Numbered from the stretch's first letter, positions 35,191-44,629 are shown. The stretch: 64,000 bases of DNA from Stackebrandtia albiflava (GCF_007994225.1 NZ_VLLL01000005.1:1969142-2033141); one strand, 5' to 3'. Program-made: numbers and translations. The notes: generated by a model not told the origin, from the letters alone.

Positions 35191-36843
35191 CCGGGCGCGC
35201 TGCTCGGACCGGTCGTGGCGTCCCCGGTCGCCGAACCTGCGCTCGCCCCGGTCCTCCCAGCGTCCACCGCGCGAGTCGTCCCGGCGTCCACCGCGCGGGC
35301 GGTCGTCGAAGCGGCCGTTGCCACGGCCACGGTCGTCGCGCTGGTGGCGCCGGTCGCGGTCGTCATGTCGCGGACCGCCGCCCTGGCCCCGGTAGGGCTT
35401 GCCGCCGCCGTGCCGCTCGCGGGGTGGCCGGTCACGGTACGGACGGGGCTGCTCGGGTTCGATCAGGCCGGAACGTTCCTTCTCGGCGCGGTCGCGCAGC
35501 CGGGCGGCCTCGCCGTGGAGTCGGGCCGCCTTGGCGGCCAGCGCCTCGGACTGCGCCAGGAGCGCGTCGGCCTCCACCTGGGCGGCCTCCGCCTCACGGG
35601 CGACGGTGTCCGCCTCCATGTCGGTGAGCGACCGGGCGCCGGTGATGCGCACCAGTTCCTCGTCGAACGCCCCGGTCACCAGGTGACGGGAGACGTCGAC
35701 GTCGACCCGCTCCAGCATCCCGAAGACCGTCTTACGCTGGTGCGGGAGTGCCAGGGTGACGACGATGCCGCTGCGGCCGGCGCGGGCGGTACGCCCGGCA
35801 CGGTGCAGGTAGTCCTTGCCGTCGCGGGCGGGGTCGACGTTCATCACCAGGTCGATGCCGTCGACGTGGATGCCCCGGGCGGCGACGTCGGTCGCCACGA
35901 GCGCGTCCACCTCGCCGTCCTTGAAGTCGTCGAGGACGCCGGTGCGCGCCTGCTGGGTCATGCCGCCGTGCAGTGCCGCCGCGCGTACGCCCGCCTGGCG
36001 GAGCTGTGCGGCGACCCGGTCGGCGCCCATCTGGGTGCGCACGAACACGATGGTGCGGCCCTTGCGCCCGGCGATGGCCGCGGTCACGGGGGCCTTGGTG
36101 TTCGGTTTGACGACCAGGACGTGGTGGCTCATGGTGGTCACCGCGCCGGCGGAGGGGTCGACCTCGTGGGTGACCGGCTTGTCCAGGTAACGCTTGACGA
36201 GCGTGTCGATCTCGCGTTCCAGCGTCGCGGAGAACAGCATGCGCTGCCCGCCCGACGGGATCAGGTCGAGGATGGCGGTGACCTCGGGTAGGAAGCCCAT
36301 GTCGGCCATCTGGTCGGCCTCGTCCAGGACAGCGACGGACACCCGGTCCAGGAAGCAGAACCGGCGGTCGATCAGGTCGCGCAGGCGGCCGGGGGTGGCC
36401 ACGAGCACGTCCACGCCCTGCTTGAGCGCGTCGATCTGGCGGGACATGGACGTCCCGCCGCACACGACCTTCATCTCCAGGCCGAGGATGTTCGCGTAGG
36501 GGTCGAGGGCGTCGGCCACCTGCATGGCCAGTTCGCGGGTGGGGGTGAGGATGAGGCCGCGGGGCCGCTTGGCCTCGCTGCTCTCGCCGTCGGCCGCGAG
36601 GCCGACCAGCAGCGGCAGTCCGAAGCTGAGGGTCTTACCGGATCCGGTCCGTCCCCGGCCGAGGACGTCCTTTCCGGCGAGGGCGTCGGGGATCGTCGCT
36701 GCCTGGATCGGGAACGGCGTGGTGACGCCGCGCCGACCGAGTTCGGCGACGATCGACGCGGGCAGCCCGAGTTCGGCGAAGCCGGGTACGGCCTGCTCGG
36801 TCGATTCGGGCATGACGGGTTGCTCTAGTTGAGCAAGGGTCAT
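35164..36843 (-). CDS. DEAD-box RNA helicase
   Basis: 559 aa. Q motif, Walker A GRTGSGKT, PTRELAMQ, DEAD (VLDEADQMADMG), SAT (FSATLE), the second RecA domain with VATDVAARGIHV and HRAGRTARAG are all present. A C-terminal Arg/Gly/Asp-rich tail of about 100 residues (RDRRHQRDDRGRGNGRF and onward) is typical of RNA-binding RGG-like tails on actinobacterial RhlE-type helicases. ATG 36843 has GGAAGG 7 nt upstream. The 5' intergenic region is about 190 nt, perhaps with a regulated leader as for cold-shock helicases. Confidence 0.95.
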   Translation of the reverse strand: MTLAQLEQPVMPESTEQAVPGFAELGLPASIVAELGRRGVTTPFPIQAATIPDALAGKDVLGRGRTGSGKTLSFGLPLLVGLAADGESSEAKRPRGLILTPTRELAMQVADALDPYANILGLEMKVVCGGTSMSRQIDALKQGVDVLVATPGRLRDLIDRRFCFLDRVSVAVLDEADQMADMGFLPEVTAILDLIPSGGQRMLFSATLEREIDTLVKRYLDKPVTHEVDPSAGAVTTMSHHVLVVKPNTKAPVTAAIAGRKGRTIVFVRTQMGADRVAAQLRQAGVRAAALHGGMTQQARTGVLDDFKDGEVDALVATDVAARGIHVDGIDLVMNVDPARDGKDYLHRAGRTARAGRSGIVVTLALPHQRKTVFGMLERVDVDVSRHLVTGAFDEELVRITGARSLTDMEADTVAREAEAAQVEADALLAQSEALAAKAARLHGEAARLRDRAEKERSGLIEPEQPRPYRDRPPRERHGGGKPYRGQGGGPRHDDRDRRHQRDDRGRGNGRFDDRPRGGRRDDSRGGRWEDRGERRFGDRGRHDRSEQRARSGWRDRRD

Positions 36844-37037
36844 CAAGGAACCTTCCACAGTAGTCAAAGCACGTACCGCGGAAAGACTCTCGGGATATCG
36901 CCTGTTTGCGATTCAAGTGAGAATTCGTCGGGACGCGCCCGGGGCGTCGGATTCTCGACGCCGGTAAATGGGTCAAACAGTGGTCAACTGTAGTGCACGG
37001 AATCGGCACCACCAAGGCGGGGCGGCAGCGCCGTCGG

Positions 37038-37601
37038 TCACATCGGTCGATACGCCTCCGCGCGGGTCTTCAACTCGGCCAACCTGTCGCGCCAGAACTC
37101 CCTGCGTGTGGCGGCGGTCTCCGGGTCGGGAAGTCGTTCGTGCCGAAGCCGAACGGCCGCGCGATGGTCTCCCCTGGACACGAGTTCGACGGCCACGCGG
37201 GTGTCGTCGGGGGTGAAGTCGAACCGGAGTCTGCGGGGGCGGTCGGCCGTGCGGGGCGACAGCGGATCGCCCGGCAGCCACCGGGCGCGACGGTCCGCCG
37301 AGTCCCACCAGTCGAAGACCTCGTCGGACGACAGGCCGACCGTGACGCTGACGCCGATCTCGAAGGTGCCGTCGGGACGTTCGCCCGGCAAGCGCATTCC
37401 ACGGTCCTGCTCGTATCCGACGGTGATCGTCTGCGCCCACCACTCCGGCACCCGGTGTTCACCGGCCAGGTGGGCCGCGATGTCGGCGTGCCGCCTGGTC
37501 GTGGCACCCCAGGCGTCCAGCACCGCGAACCAGCTCCGCCAGTCGCCGCCGGTGTTCTCGATCAGCGCCTCGTCCGACGCCCTCCGCCGTGGTGCGGTCA
37601 T
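37038..37601 (-). CDS. SRPBCC-type protein with N-terminal DUF4287-like segment
   Basis: 187 aa. The N-terminal helical part (DEALIENTGGDWRSWFAVLDAW) resembles DUF4287, and the C-terminal part (GVSVTVGLSSDEVFDWWDSADRRARWL and following) an AHSA1/START-like lipid-binding fold. Function unknown. ATG 37601. It is divergent from the lipoprotein gene at 37672. Confidence 0.85.
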   Translation of the reverse strand: MTAPRRRASDEALIENTGGDWRSWFAVLDAWGATTRRHADIAAHLAGEHRVPEWWAQTITVGYEQDRGMRLPGERPDGTFEIGVSVTVGLSSDEVFDWWDSADRRARWLPGDPLSPRTADRPRRLRFDFTPDDTRVAVELVSRGDHRAAVRLRHERLPDPETAATRREFWRDRLAELKTRAEAYRPM

Positions 37602-37671
37602 GAGCCGACCATACGGGAAATCCGTCCACCGACCGGGCGAACCCGATCGGAACCGGCTGCGTCAGATCGAC

Positions 37672-38604
37672 ATGAGGAGATGGATTATCCCCGTGGCCGC
37701 CGTGGCACTGCTGACCGCGGCCTGTGGACGAGGCGAGTCGGACGCCGCACCCGCCGACGACGGAGGCGAGTTCGACACGCGGGCGCAACAGGTGGCGACC
37801 GCCTGGCAGGCGGTGGAACCCGCCGACTACTGGGGCGGTGACGCACCGGTGCTGTTGGACCGGCCGGTGGTCGCCACGCCGGACGGTGAGGAGTTGACCG
37901 AGGCGCAGTCCTCCGCCGTGGCGAACGGGTGGTACGTACTGGACGCCGCACTGCCGGACTCCTCCCCGCCGGGCGAGATACAGGGGATCACCGTGGACAC
38001 CTGGTCGGCGGAGCAGGCGTGGGAGGCGCTGGCCATCGGCGGAGAGCCACCGGCCGACTGCCCGAGGGAGCCCGTGCCGGACGAGACCTCCGGCACCGGT
38101 GACGACGGCACCACCTCGCACACCGCCGTGTGCGGAGTCCTCACCGTCACCGACGTGCGGCCGGGAACCACGACCCGGTGGACCAGCCTGGGTTCGCTGG
38201 AGGTGCCCGCCTGGCTGTACACGGTGGACGGTCTGTCCGAGCCGATCAGCCAGGTCGCCTTCGACACCGCCGAATCCCCGCAACCGGCCCCGTTGGACGT
38301 TCCCGACTTCACCCCGCCCGCCGGACTGACCGGGGCGGCGGGCATCGAGTCGGTCGACGGTGCCGAACTTACCTACCTGCTCGCGGGCGGCGCGTGTGAC
38401 ACCGACTTCCAGCCGCTCGCGTACGAGACCCGGGACGCGATCGTCGTCGCCGGGACCATGAAGACCGACGACACACAGATGTGCACCGAGCAGCTGACGT
38501 ACACGCCGGTCACGGTGGAACTGACCGAACCGGTCGGCGACCGCATGGTGATCGACGCCGCCAGTGCCACTGTCCTGCGCATCGGCGGGTACTTCCCCGC
38601 CTGA
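37672..38604 (+). CDS. Putative lipoprotein of unknown function
   Basis: 310 aa. Lipoprotein signal MRRWIIPVAAVALLTAAC with lipobox ALLTAA-C18; the mature part is acidic, with conserved-looking Cys pairs around GGACDTDFQ and DTQMCTEQLT. No named domain recognised. Expected to be tethered to the outer face of the membrane. Confidence 0.85.
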   Translation: MRRWIIPVAAVALLTAACGRGESDAAPADDGGEFDTRAQQVATAWQAVEPADYWGGDAPVLLDRPVVATPDGEELTEAQSSAVANGWYVLDAALPDSSPPGEIQGITVDTWSAEQAWEALAIGGEPPADCPREPVPDETSGTGDDGTTSHTAVCGVLTVTDVRPGTTTRWTSLGSLEVPAWLYTVDGLSEPISQVAFDTAESPQPAPLDVPDFTPPAGLTGAAGIESVDGAELTYLLAGGACDTDFQPLAYETRDAIVVAGTMKTDDTQMCTEQLTYTPVTVELTEPVGDRMVIDAASATVLRIGGYFPA

Positions 38605-38655
38605 CCGCCACACCACGGTCCCGGAACCACCGGCACGCGGGCCGGCCCCGGGACC

Positions 38656-38692
38656 GGTGCCGCCGCCCACGCCGGGCATGGGCGGCGGCACC
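38656..38692. terminator. Bidirectional hairpin terminator
   Basis: Perfect 14-bp stem (GGTGCCGCCGCCCA / TGGGCGGCGGCACC) with a 9-nt loop between convergent genes ending at 38604 and 38705. Confidence 0.85.
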
Positions 38693-38704
38693 ACCACCGG
38701 CCGG

Positions 38705-39298
38705 TCAGGCGTCGCCGGGAAGGATCACCTGGGGACGGTCCTTGCGGAAGAACCGGTTGGACGCCGGCAGCGCGAGCAGGATGATGACCGCCAGATAGCA
38801 CACGATGCTCACCACCATGGACACGACGGTGAACGCGCCGTACCAGGAGGGCAACACGGCCATCCCCGCCTCGGTGGCCTCGCCGATGTCGACGCCGTCG
38901 GTCGGGCCCATTCCGGACAGGAGGCCGGCCAGTCCGGCGGTCAGCAGGCTGCACACCAGCATCAGGCCGCTGAACACCCACGTGGTGATCCGGGCCGGGT
39001 TGCTGCCCCTGAGGTTGAACACCGCCAACACCAGGTAGATCAGCGCGGGAACGATGGTCACGATGAGCGTCAGGGCGTCACCGCCGCCGCTCACCGAGTT
39101 CACGATGTCGGGTGCGGCGCCCTGCTCCTCCAGATTGGCGCGCATCGCCTCGGTCATGTCGGCGCTGTACATGAGGCTGAACACGACGCCGACGGCCGTC
39201 AGCGCCACCACGAGGAACTGCAGCACTACGGCGGTGGTGACGGTGCCCGGGCGGGTCCGGGGCCCCGGTTGTGAGAACTGTGGCGCGGAGTTGGTCAT
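38705..39298 (-). CDS. Four-helix membrane protein of unknown function
   Basis: 197 aa. A short Ser/Pro/Arg N-terminus and four hydrophobic helices (TVTTAVVLQFLVVALTAVGVVFSL, LTLIVTIVPALIYLVLAVF, WVFSGLMLVCSLLTAGLAGLL and VVSMVVSIVCYLAVIILLAL) with short loops. It resembles generic actinobacterial DUF4064-like membrane proteins; no function known. ATG 39298. Confidence 0.8.
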   Translation of the reverse strand: MTNSAPQFSQPGPRTRPGTVTTAVVLQFLVVALTAVGVVFSLMYSADMTEAMRANLEEQGAAPDIVNSVSGGGDALTLIVTIVPALIYLVLAVFNLRGSNPARITTWVFSGLMLVCSLLTAGLAGLLSGMGPTDGVDIGEATEAGMAVLPSWYGAFTVVSMVVSIVCYLAVIILLALPASNRFFRKDRPQVILPGDA

Positions 39299-39369
39299 TG
39301 TCTGCTCCGATGTCGTCCGACTCTGTCGCCACCGACCATATGGGTCCACCGGCCGGTTTCCGTCCGGCT

Positions 39370-40149
39370 TCAGGGGAAACACCGTCTACTGCCCACGGTC
39401 GGCCCGTCTCCGCCCCGGGGGTGGGCCGCTCCTACCGGGGGACGACGCGACCTCGTCCCGAGGTCGCAAACCGGGTGGCCGGGCAGACGCCGACAATTCG
39501 GAAGCGCTAAGTCCACCGGCACGAATCCGGACTCGAAGGCGCGGATCACCGCCTGGGTCCGGTCACGGACCGACAGCTTCGCCAACACCGCCGCCACGTG
39601 CGTCTTCACGGTCTCGGTGCCGAGATAGAGGTCGGCCGCGATCTCCGCGTTGGACAGTCCGGCGGCCATCAGTCGCAACACCTCGGACTCCCGTTCGGTC
39701 AGACCTGCCGACCGCAGGCCGTCACCGCGACCGCGGTGCGCCGCCGCGAGTCTCCGCACCGCCTCCGGGTAAAGCAGGGCGTCACCACCTGCCACCAGGC
39801 GCATCGCCGCGATGAGGTCGGCCGGACGGGTGCGCTTCAGGAGGAAACCGGCCGCTCCCGCCCGCAACGCCTCGTAGACGTAGTCGTCGTTGTCGAAGGT
39901 GGTGACCACGATGATCCTCGGGGCCGGACGGACGTCCCGGAGGATCTGCCTGGTCGCCTCGATGCCGTCGACGCGGGGCATCCTGACGTCCATCAACACG
40001 AGGTCCGGACGGAGGCGGCGTGCCTCGGCCACGGCGGCGACCCCGTCGTCGGCCTGCCCGACGACCTCGAAGTCGGCTTCCGCGCCGACGATCACCGCCA
40101 TCCCGGAACGGATCAGCTCCTCGTCGTCCGCCAACAGCACCGTCGTCAC
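39370..40149 (-). CDS. NarL/FixJ-family response regulator
   Basis: 259 aa. Receiver with acidic pocket LADDEE and phosphoacceptor D54 in VLMDVRMP; LuxR-type HTH with LTERESEVLRLMAAGLSNAEIA and TVKTHVAAVLAKL. GTG 40149 overlaps the kinase stop (GTGA), so the two are a coupled two-component pair. After the usual family end (around VPVDLALP) the frame continues for ~45 residues of Pro/Arg-rich sequence, an odd tail that may be non-functional read-through. Confidence 0.93.
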   Translation of the reverse strand: MTTVLLADDEELIRSGMAVIVGAEADFEVVGQADDGVAAVAEARRLRPDLVLMDVRMPRVDGIEATRQILRDVRPAPRIIVVTTFDNDDYVYEALRAGAAGFLLKRTRPADLIAAMRLVAGGDALLYPEAVRRLAAAHRGRGDGLRSAGLTERESEVLRLMAAGLSNAEIAADLYLGTETVKTHVAAVLAKLSVRDRTQAVIRAFESGFVPVDLALPNCRRLPGHPVCDLGTRSRRPPVGAAHPRGGDGPTVGSRRCFP

Positions 40150-41363
40150 GGCGCCGACCTTAGCGGGAGCGCGGCGGAGACCCGCCAGCGACCGTCGCGC
40201 GGGCCACCGTGGACCTCGCCGCCCAGGATGGCGGCGCGTTCGGTGAGTCCCGCCAGGCCGAATCCACCGCCGCCGCCGGCCCTGGTCATCCCGGCGGCCC
40301 CGATCGGGTTCACCACCTCGATGCGCAGCCACCCCTCGGTCTCGGTGATCGTGACCGTCGCACTGCCGTCGCCGTAGCGGAGCGCGTTGGTCACGCTCTC
40401 CTGCACGATGCGGTACGCCTCCCTGGACAGGTGCACCGGCAGTTCCGGCATCGGATCGGGGATCCGGGTGGTGAGCCGCAGTCCCGATTCGGCCAGCAAC
40501 CTGGGCAGGGCCGACAGGCCGGGTCCGGCGTGGTGGGTGGTCTCGTCGCGCAGCACCTCCAACACCTGGTCGAGTTCGGCGACGGCGTCCCGGGCGGTCT
40601 CGGCCACGATGCGCAACGCCCGACGGGTGAACTCGGGATCGGTGTCGAACACGCGGTCGGCGGCCTCCGCCTGCACCGTCACCACCGACAGCGCGTGGCC
40701 CACCGAGTCGTGGAGTTCCCGGGCGATGCGGTTACGTTCGGCGAGTCGTCGTTCCCTGGCACGGCTCGCCGCCAGCCGGTCGGCGGCACTGGGGCCGAGC
40801 ATCCGTTCCGCGGCCCGGCGGAGCACGGTGCCCGTCCCGGCGACCACGTACACCAGGCCGGCAGCCGCCACCGGAGCGATGATCGGTCCCCACCACGCCT
40901 GCCATTCCAGACCGGCGAGGACGCCGGAGGCGAGTCCGCGGTCGGGCAGAACCGGCAACAACGCGACCAGTGCCAGGAACGGCACCAGGGCCAGGGTCAC
41001 ACCACTGAGGACGCCGCCCACCCCCAGGTGGATCAGCAGCCATCCCGCCTGCCGGGAGCGGTCGGCCCAACCGGTGGCGCGGCCGGTCTCGGTGAGCCCG
41101 GTCGCACCCAGCAGCGTGCGGGCGAGGAACGCCGATGCCGGCCGGATCGGCAACAGCGCCCCGGCCAGCGCCACCACCGGAAGGCACGCCAGGAACAGCA
41201 CCGGGTCCACCACCGACATCACCGCGGTCGGGGTGGGGCCGCCCCAGATCGCGATCCGGACGACCTCCGCACCGAGCATGAACGGCATGACCAGGCCGCC
41301 GCCCACGATGAGCCACAGCCATCCCCGGTAGGTGGCGGCGCTGGTCAACGGGCGCAGGATCAC
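40146..41363 (-). CDS. Sensor histidine kinase (HisKA_3/LiaS-DesK type)
   Basis: 405 aa. About six N-terminal membrane helices form the sensor; the dimerisation/phosphoacceptor helix has RIARELHDSVGHALS (phospho-His in ELHDSVGH); the short HATPase has REAYRIVQESVTNALRYGDG (N box) and GGFGLAGLTER (G box). Such kinases usually sense the envelope. GTG 41363 overlaps the stop of the CxxC membrane protein. The operon is probably controlled by the palindrome at 42158-42177. Confidence 0.93.
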   Translation of the reverse strand: MILRPLTSAATYRGWLWLIVGGGLVMPFMLGAEVVRIAIWGGPTPTAVMSVVDPVLFLACLPVVALAGALLPIRPASAFLARTLLGATGLTETGRATGWADRSRQAGWLLIHLGVGGVLSGVTLALVPFLALVALLPVLPDRGLASGVLAGLEWQAWWGPIIAPVAAAGLVYVVAGTGTVLRRAAERMLGPSAADRLAASRARERRLAERNRIARELHDSVGHALSVVTVQAEAADRVFDTDPEFTRRALRIVAETARDAVAELDQVLEVLRDETTHHAGPGLSALPRLLAESGLRLTTRIPDPMPELPVHLSREAYRIVQESVTNALRYGDGSATVTITETEGWLRIEVVNPIGAAGMTRAGGGGGFGLAGLTERAAILGGEVHGGPRDGRWRVSAALPLRSAP

Positions 41364-42157
41364 GCCGCGATCCTCGCACGACGTTCCCGCCCGCAGGAAC
41401 GGCACGTCCCGGCCGTCGCCTGGTGGTAGTCGACGGTGACGAGCAGCAGGCCGGCGGCCCACACGGTGAAGCAGGTGTACACGAACCAGCCGACCCAGGT
41501 GGCCAGTCCGGTCTCCACCGGATCGAACAGGTGCGTCACGTTGACGGCGGTTCCGAAGACCGACACCGGGATGAGCATCGCCAGACCGAACAGCGACGGC
41601 GCCAGCAGCATCCAGCGCGGCAGCCGCCACCGGTGGGTCATCGCGACGGCCAGGCCCACGCCGATGGCGGCCATGACGGCGGTGTCGGCGAACCCGGGCG
41701 AGGTGAGGGTGACGCCGTCGAACACGTCCGGATCGGCCAGGCCGATGCCGCCGCCGAACGCCCAGTGCAGTTTCAGGGCCGCGTAGCCGCCCGCCGGGAT
41801 CACCGTCAGGTACGCCGCGATCCGTGCCGCCCGGCTCAGGTCGCGGCGGGGTGCCTCGGCGCGGCCGCAGCGGGCACAGGCGCCCCGGGAGGTCCGCTGG
41901 TATCGCACCGTGCGCAACGCGAGGTAGCCGGCGACCGCCACTGCGGCCACCCGGCCCAGCATGCCGAGCCAGTCCGGTGCGAACGGCAGTACGTCGGTGC
42001 CGCCGAACAGTTCGACCACCGACAGGATCACGAGCATCAGGTCCATGGCGATCGCCCCCGCCCAGGTCGCGTACCCGACGAGCAGGGCGACGCCGAGCCA
42101 GCCCGCGGTGAGGACCAGTCGCCGGTGGGACGGTCGCGAATCGATGTGTGTCGTCAT
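41360..42157 (-). CDS. Membrane protein with two CxxC motifs, first gene of two-component operon
   Basis: 265 aa, about six membrane helices. CARC (after helix 2, around residue 94) and CRSC near the C-terminus could bind zinc or form redox disulfides on the same membrane face. No named family recognised. Its stop codon overlaps the kinase start, so it is likely an accessory sensor or a target of the kinase. The ATG at 42157 abuts a perfect 20-bp palindrome whose right half contains the ribosome site GGAG. Confidence 0.85.
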   Translation of the reverse strand: MTTHIDSRPSHRRLVLTAGWLGVALLVGYATWAGAIAMDLMLVILSVVELFGGTDVLPFAPDWLGMLGRVAAVAVAGYLALRTVRYQRTSRGACARCGRAEAPRRDLSRAARIAAYLTVIPAGGYAALKLHWAFGGGIGLADPDVFDGVTLTSPGFADTAVMAAIGVGLAVAMTHRWRLPRWMLLAPSLFGLAMLIPVSVFGTAVNVTHLFDPVETGLATWVGWFVYTCFTVWAAGLLLVTVDYHQATAGTCRSCGRERRARIAA

Positions 42158-42177
42158 GTCTCCACGATCGTGGAGAC
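42158..42177. promoter_or_regulatory. Perfect 20-bp palindrome abutting a start codon
   Basis: GTCTCCACGA / TCGTGGAGAC, zero mismatches and no spacer, ending directly at the ATG of the CxxC membrane protein gene. Includes the ribosome site. Likely a repressor or response-regulator operator that controls the operon at 42157-39370. Confidence 0.75.
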
Positions 42178-42289
42178 GGGGGCGGACGCCCTCGCCTGCG
42201 CAGGTGATCCGGCTCCCCCACGCGGGGGAACGGTGGTGTGCACCGACCCGATCGCGGTGCGGGCCGTAGCGACAACGTCGGGAACCGGC

Positions 42290-43264
42290 TCAGGCGGCCG
42301 CCAGAAGCGCCTCGGCGGCGTCGGTACGGGTGTACAGGACGAATCGCCCGTCGCGGTGCCGGCTCACGAGACCGGCGGCGTGCAGCAACCCCAGGTGTTG
42401 CGACACCGCACCGTTGGAGAGGTCGCACTGCAACGCCAGGTCTCCGGTGGACCGTGGATGGACCAGGGCGGCGAGGATGGCCGCGCGGGACCGGCCGATG
42501 ACCTCGGCGAGGGCCGCCGGCACCACCGGTGGCGGCGCCGTCGACCACAGTAGTCCCAGACCGCGCGCCGGATACCGGACGGTCGGCTGCCAGGGGCGGT
42601 TCACCACCGAGAACACCCCGTCGCCGACGAACACCGACGGCACCAACAACAGACCGCGACCCTCCAACGCGATCCGCCGGCGGAACGTGCTTCGGATCGT
42701 CAGTCTGCCGTCGTTCCACGACACCTTGTCCGAGAGTCCGGCGAACAGACGCACGGCGCCCCCCTCGGCCAGGCGGCGCGCCCGGTAGGTGACGTCCGCG
42801 TCGCACACCGTACGGATCCGCGGCCAGTGCGGCGCCAGCGCGACATCCCAGTACCGGCGGACGGCGTCGACGAGATCGGGCAACACGCGAGCCGGGTCGT
42901 CGCGCAACGCCTTCAACCGGTGGGTGGGTTCGCCCGGCAGCATGTCGACGCCGTCACGTATCCGTTCGGGGTCCATCGCGGCGAGCCCCGCCAGTTCCAT
43001 GCCGATGTCTGGTCCGGTGACGGCCGGCGGCGGCGCCAGAAACGCCGGGAGCACTCTGCCCGGCACGGGCACGAGGTCCGACAGCAGGCCCAGATCCAGG
43101 TCGGCGGCCCGCAGCCTCGGCACGGTGTGGGACACCCACCAGGCGTGATCGGGGTGCGATCGGGGTTCCTTGAGGACCCGGAGACTGCCCACCACCTCCC
43201 ACAGCGGAGACCTGGCCAGCCGGGTCACGGCCACGTCGTCGGCCGACATTTCGAGTTCGATCAC
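42290..43264 (-). CDS. ArsR-type HTH regulator with long N-terminal domain (DUF5937-like)
   Basis: 324 aa. The first ~240 residues form a domain seen in many actinobacterial ArsR-like regulators (LARSPLWEVVGSLRVLKEP, ... PTVRYPARGLGLLW). The C-terminal winged helix has SRAAILAALVHPRSTGDLA, then CDLSNGAVSQHLGLLHAAGLV, and the wing RHRDGRFVLYTRT. GTG 43264 has GGGAG 6 nt upstream. It is divergent from an MFS exporter gene (43334), so it probably regulates it. Confidence 0.9.
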   Translation of the reverse strand: MIELEMSADDVAVTRLARSPLWEVVGSLRVLKEPRSHPDHAWWVSHTVPRLRAADLDLGLLSDLVPVPGRVLPAFLAPPPAVTGPDIGMELAGLAAMDPERIRDGVDMLPGEPTHRLKALRDDPARVLPDLVDAVRRYWDVALAPHWPRIRTVCDADVTYRARRLAEGGAVRLFAGLSDKVSWNDGRLTIRSTFRRRIALEGRGLLLVPSVFVGDGVFSVVNRPWQPTVRYPARGLGLLWSTAPPPVVPAALAEVIGRSRAAILAALVHPRSTGDLALQCDLSNGAVSQHLGLLHAAGLVSRHRDGRFVLYTRTDAAEALLAAA

Positions 43265-43333
43265 TTCGGCTCCCGTCCGTCGGATTCGGCCCAGGCTAAA
43301 TCCCGGGCGGGCCGAGGCTCCACCACGGACGTT

Positions 43334-44602
43334 GTGACGGTGACTACGACTCTTCCCCACGACGGCACCGCGACCCGGCGCCCACTGTTCCGGCAACCGG
43401 AGTTCCGCCGGCTCTTCATGTCGGCGGCGCTCGCCAGATTCGGCAGCCACGTCGGCCATCTCGCACTCCCACTGGTGGCCGTGGTGACGCTTGACGCATC
43501 ACCGTGGCAGGTGGGCCTGCTGGGCGGCCTGGGAACCGCGGCCTTCCTGGTGGTGGGCCTCCCGGCCGGTGCCTGGGTGGACCGTATGCGGCGTCGCCCG
43601 TTGATGATCACCGCCGATCTGGTCCGTGCCGCGCTGATCGTGTCGATCCCGATCGCGTGGTGGTTCGACGCGCTGTCGATGCCGCACCTCTACGCGGTGG
43701 CGCTGGCCGCGGGAGTCGCTACGGTGTTCTTCGACGTCGCCGCCCAGAGCCTCCTGCCCCGGCTGGTCACGCGTCCCGACCTGACCTCGGCGAACTCCGC
43801 GCTGGTGTCGCTCGACTCGGTCGCGAACATCACGGGACGGGGTCTGGGCGGCCACCTGGTGCAGTGGCTCACCGCCCCCGTCGCCCTGTTGACCGAGGCG
43901 GTCGGCCTCCTGTGGTCGGCCGCGTGTCTGGCGAGACTCCGCACCCACGAGCCCACTCCGGAGCCCGCGACGGAACGGACACGGCTGCGCCGCGACGTCG
44001 GAGAGGGAGTGCGTCACGTGTTCGGGCATCCCCGGTTGCGTCCGCTGGCCGTCGGCGGGGTGCTCGTCAACCTGTTCATGACCATGCTGTTGACCATCGC
44101 CCCGGTCCTCCTCGTCGCCGAACGGGGGCTGTCGGCGTCGGTTCTGGGCGGATTCCTGGGCCTCGGCGGCGCCGCCGGCCTCGCAGGGGCCGCCCTGGCA
44201 CGGCGGATCTCGGCCCGGCTCGGTTCCAGCCGGGCGATCTGGCTGGTCGGTGCGCTGGCGGCCCCGGGGGCGCTCTGCCTACCGCTGCTGGCGGTCCCGG
44301 ACCGGTGGTGGCTGGCGACACCGGGTTGGCTGCTGTTCGCCATGGCGATCGGCGTCGACAACGTACTGAAGATCTCCTACCGGCAGGCCGCCACTCCCGA
44401 CCGGCTGGCCGGGCGGATGAACGCGACCTTCCGGTTCCTGTTCACCGGCGTCGTGACGGTCGGGGCGGTCTCGGCCGGAGCCGTGGGCGAACTGTACGGC
44501 GCCACCACGGTGCTGTGGATAGCGGCGGCGGGCCTGGCGACCAGCTGGCTGGCCGTGTACTTCTCCCCGTTCCGGAAGAGCCGGGACCTACCGGTCGAGT
44601 AG
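43334..44602 (+). CDS. MFS transporter (efflux type)
   Basis: 422 aa, 12 membrane helices. N-terminal RRLFMSAALARFGSHVGHLALPLVAV and the loop 2-3 motif GAWVDRMRRRPLM (G-x-x-x-D-x-x-R) place it in the DHA3-like enterobactin exporter group. Function: probably efflux of a small molecule, controlled by the divergent ArsR-type gene. GTG 43334 or GTG 43340 could start it. Confidence 0.92.
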   Translation: MTVTTTLPHDGTATRRPLFRQPEFRRLFMSAALARFGSHVGHLALPLVAVVTLDASPWQVGLLGGLGTAAFLVVGLPAGAWVDRMRRRPLMITADLVRAALIVSIPIAWWFDALSMPHLYAVALAAGVATVFFDVAAQSLLPRLVTRPDLTSANSALVSLDSVANITGRGLGGHLVQWLTAPVALLTEAVGLLWSAACLARLRTHEPTPEPATERTRLRRDVGEGVRHVFGHPRLRPLAVGGVLVNLFMTMLLTIAPVLLVAERGLSASVLGGFLGLGGAAGLAGAALARRISARLGSSRAIWLVGALAAPGALCLPLLAVPDRWWLATPGWLLFAMAIGVDNVLKISYRQAATPDRLAGRMNATFRFLFTGVVTVGAVSAGAVGELYGATTVLWIAAAGLATSWLAVYFSPFRKSRDLPVE

Positions 44603-44629
44603 GCGCCGTGAACCGGCGGGAATCGGCCG

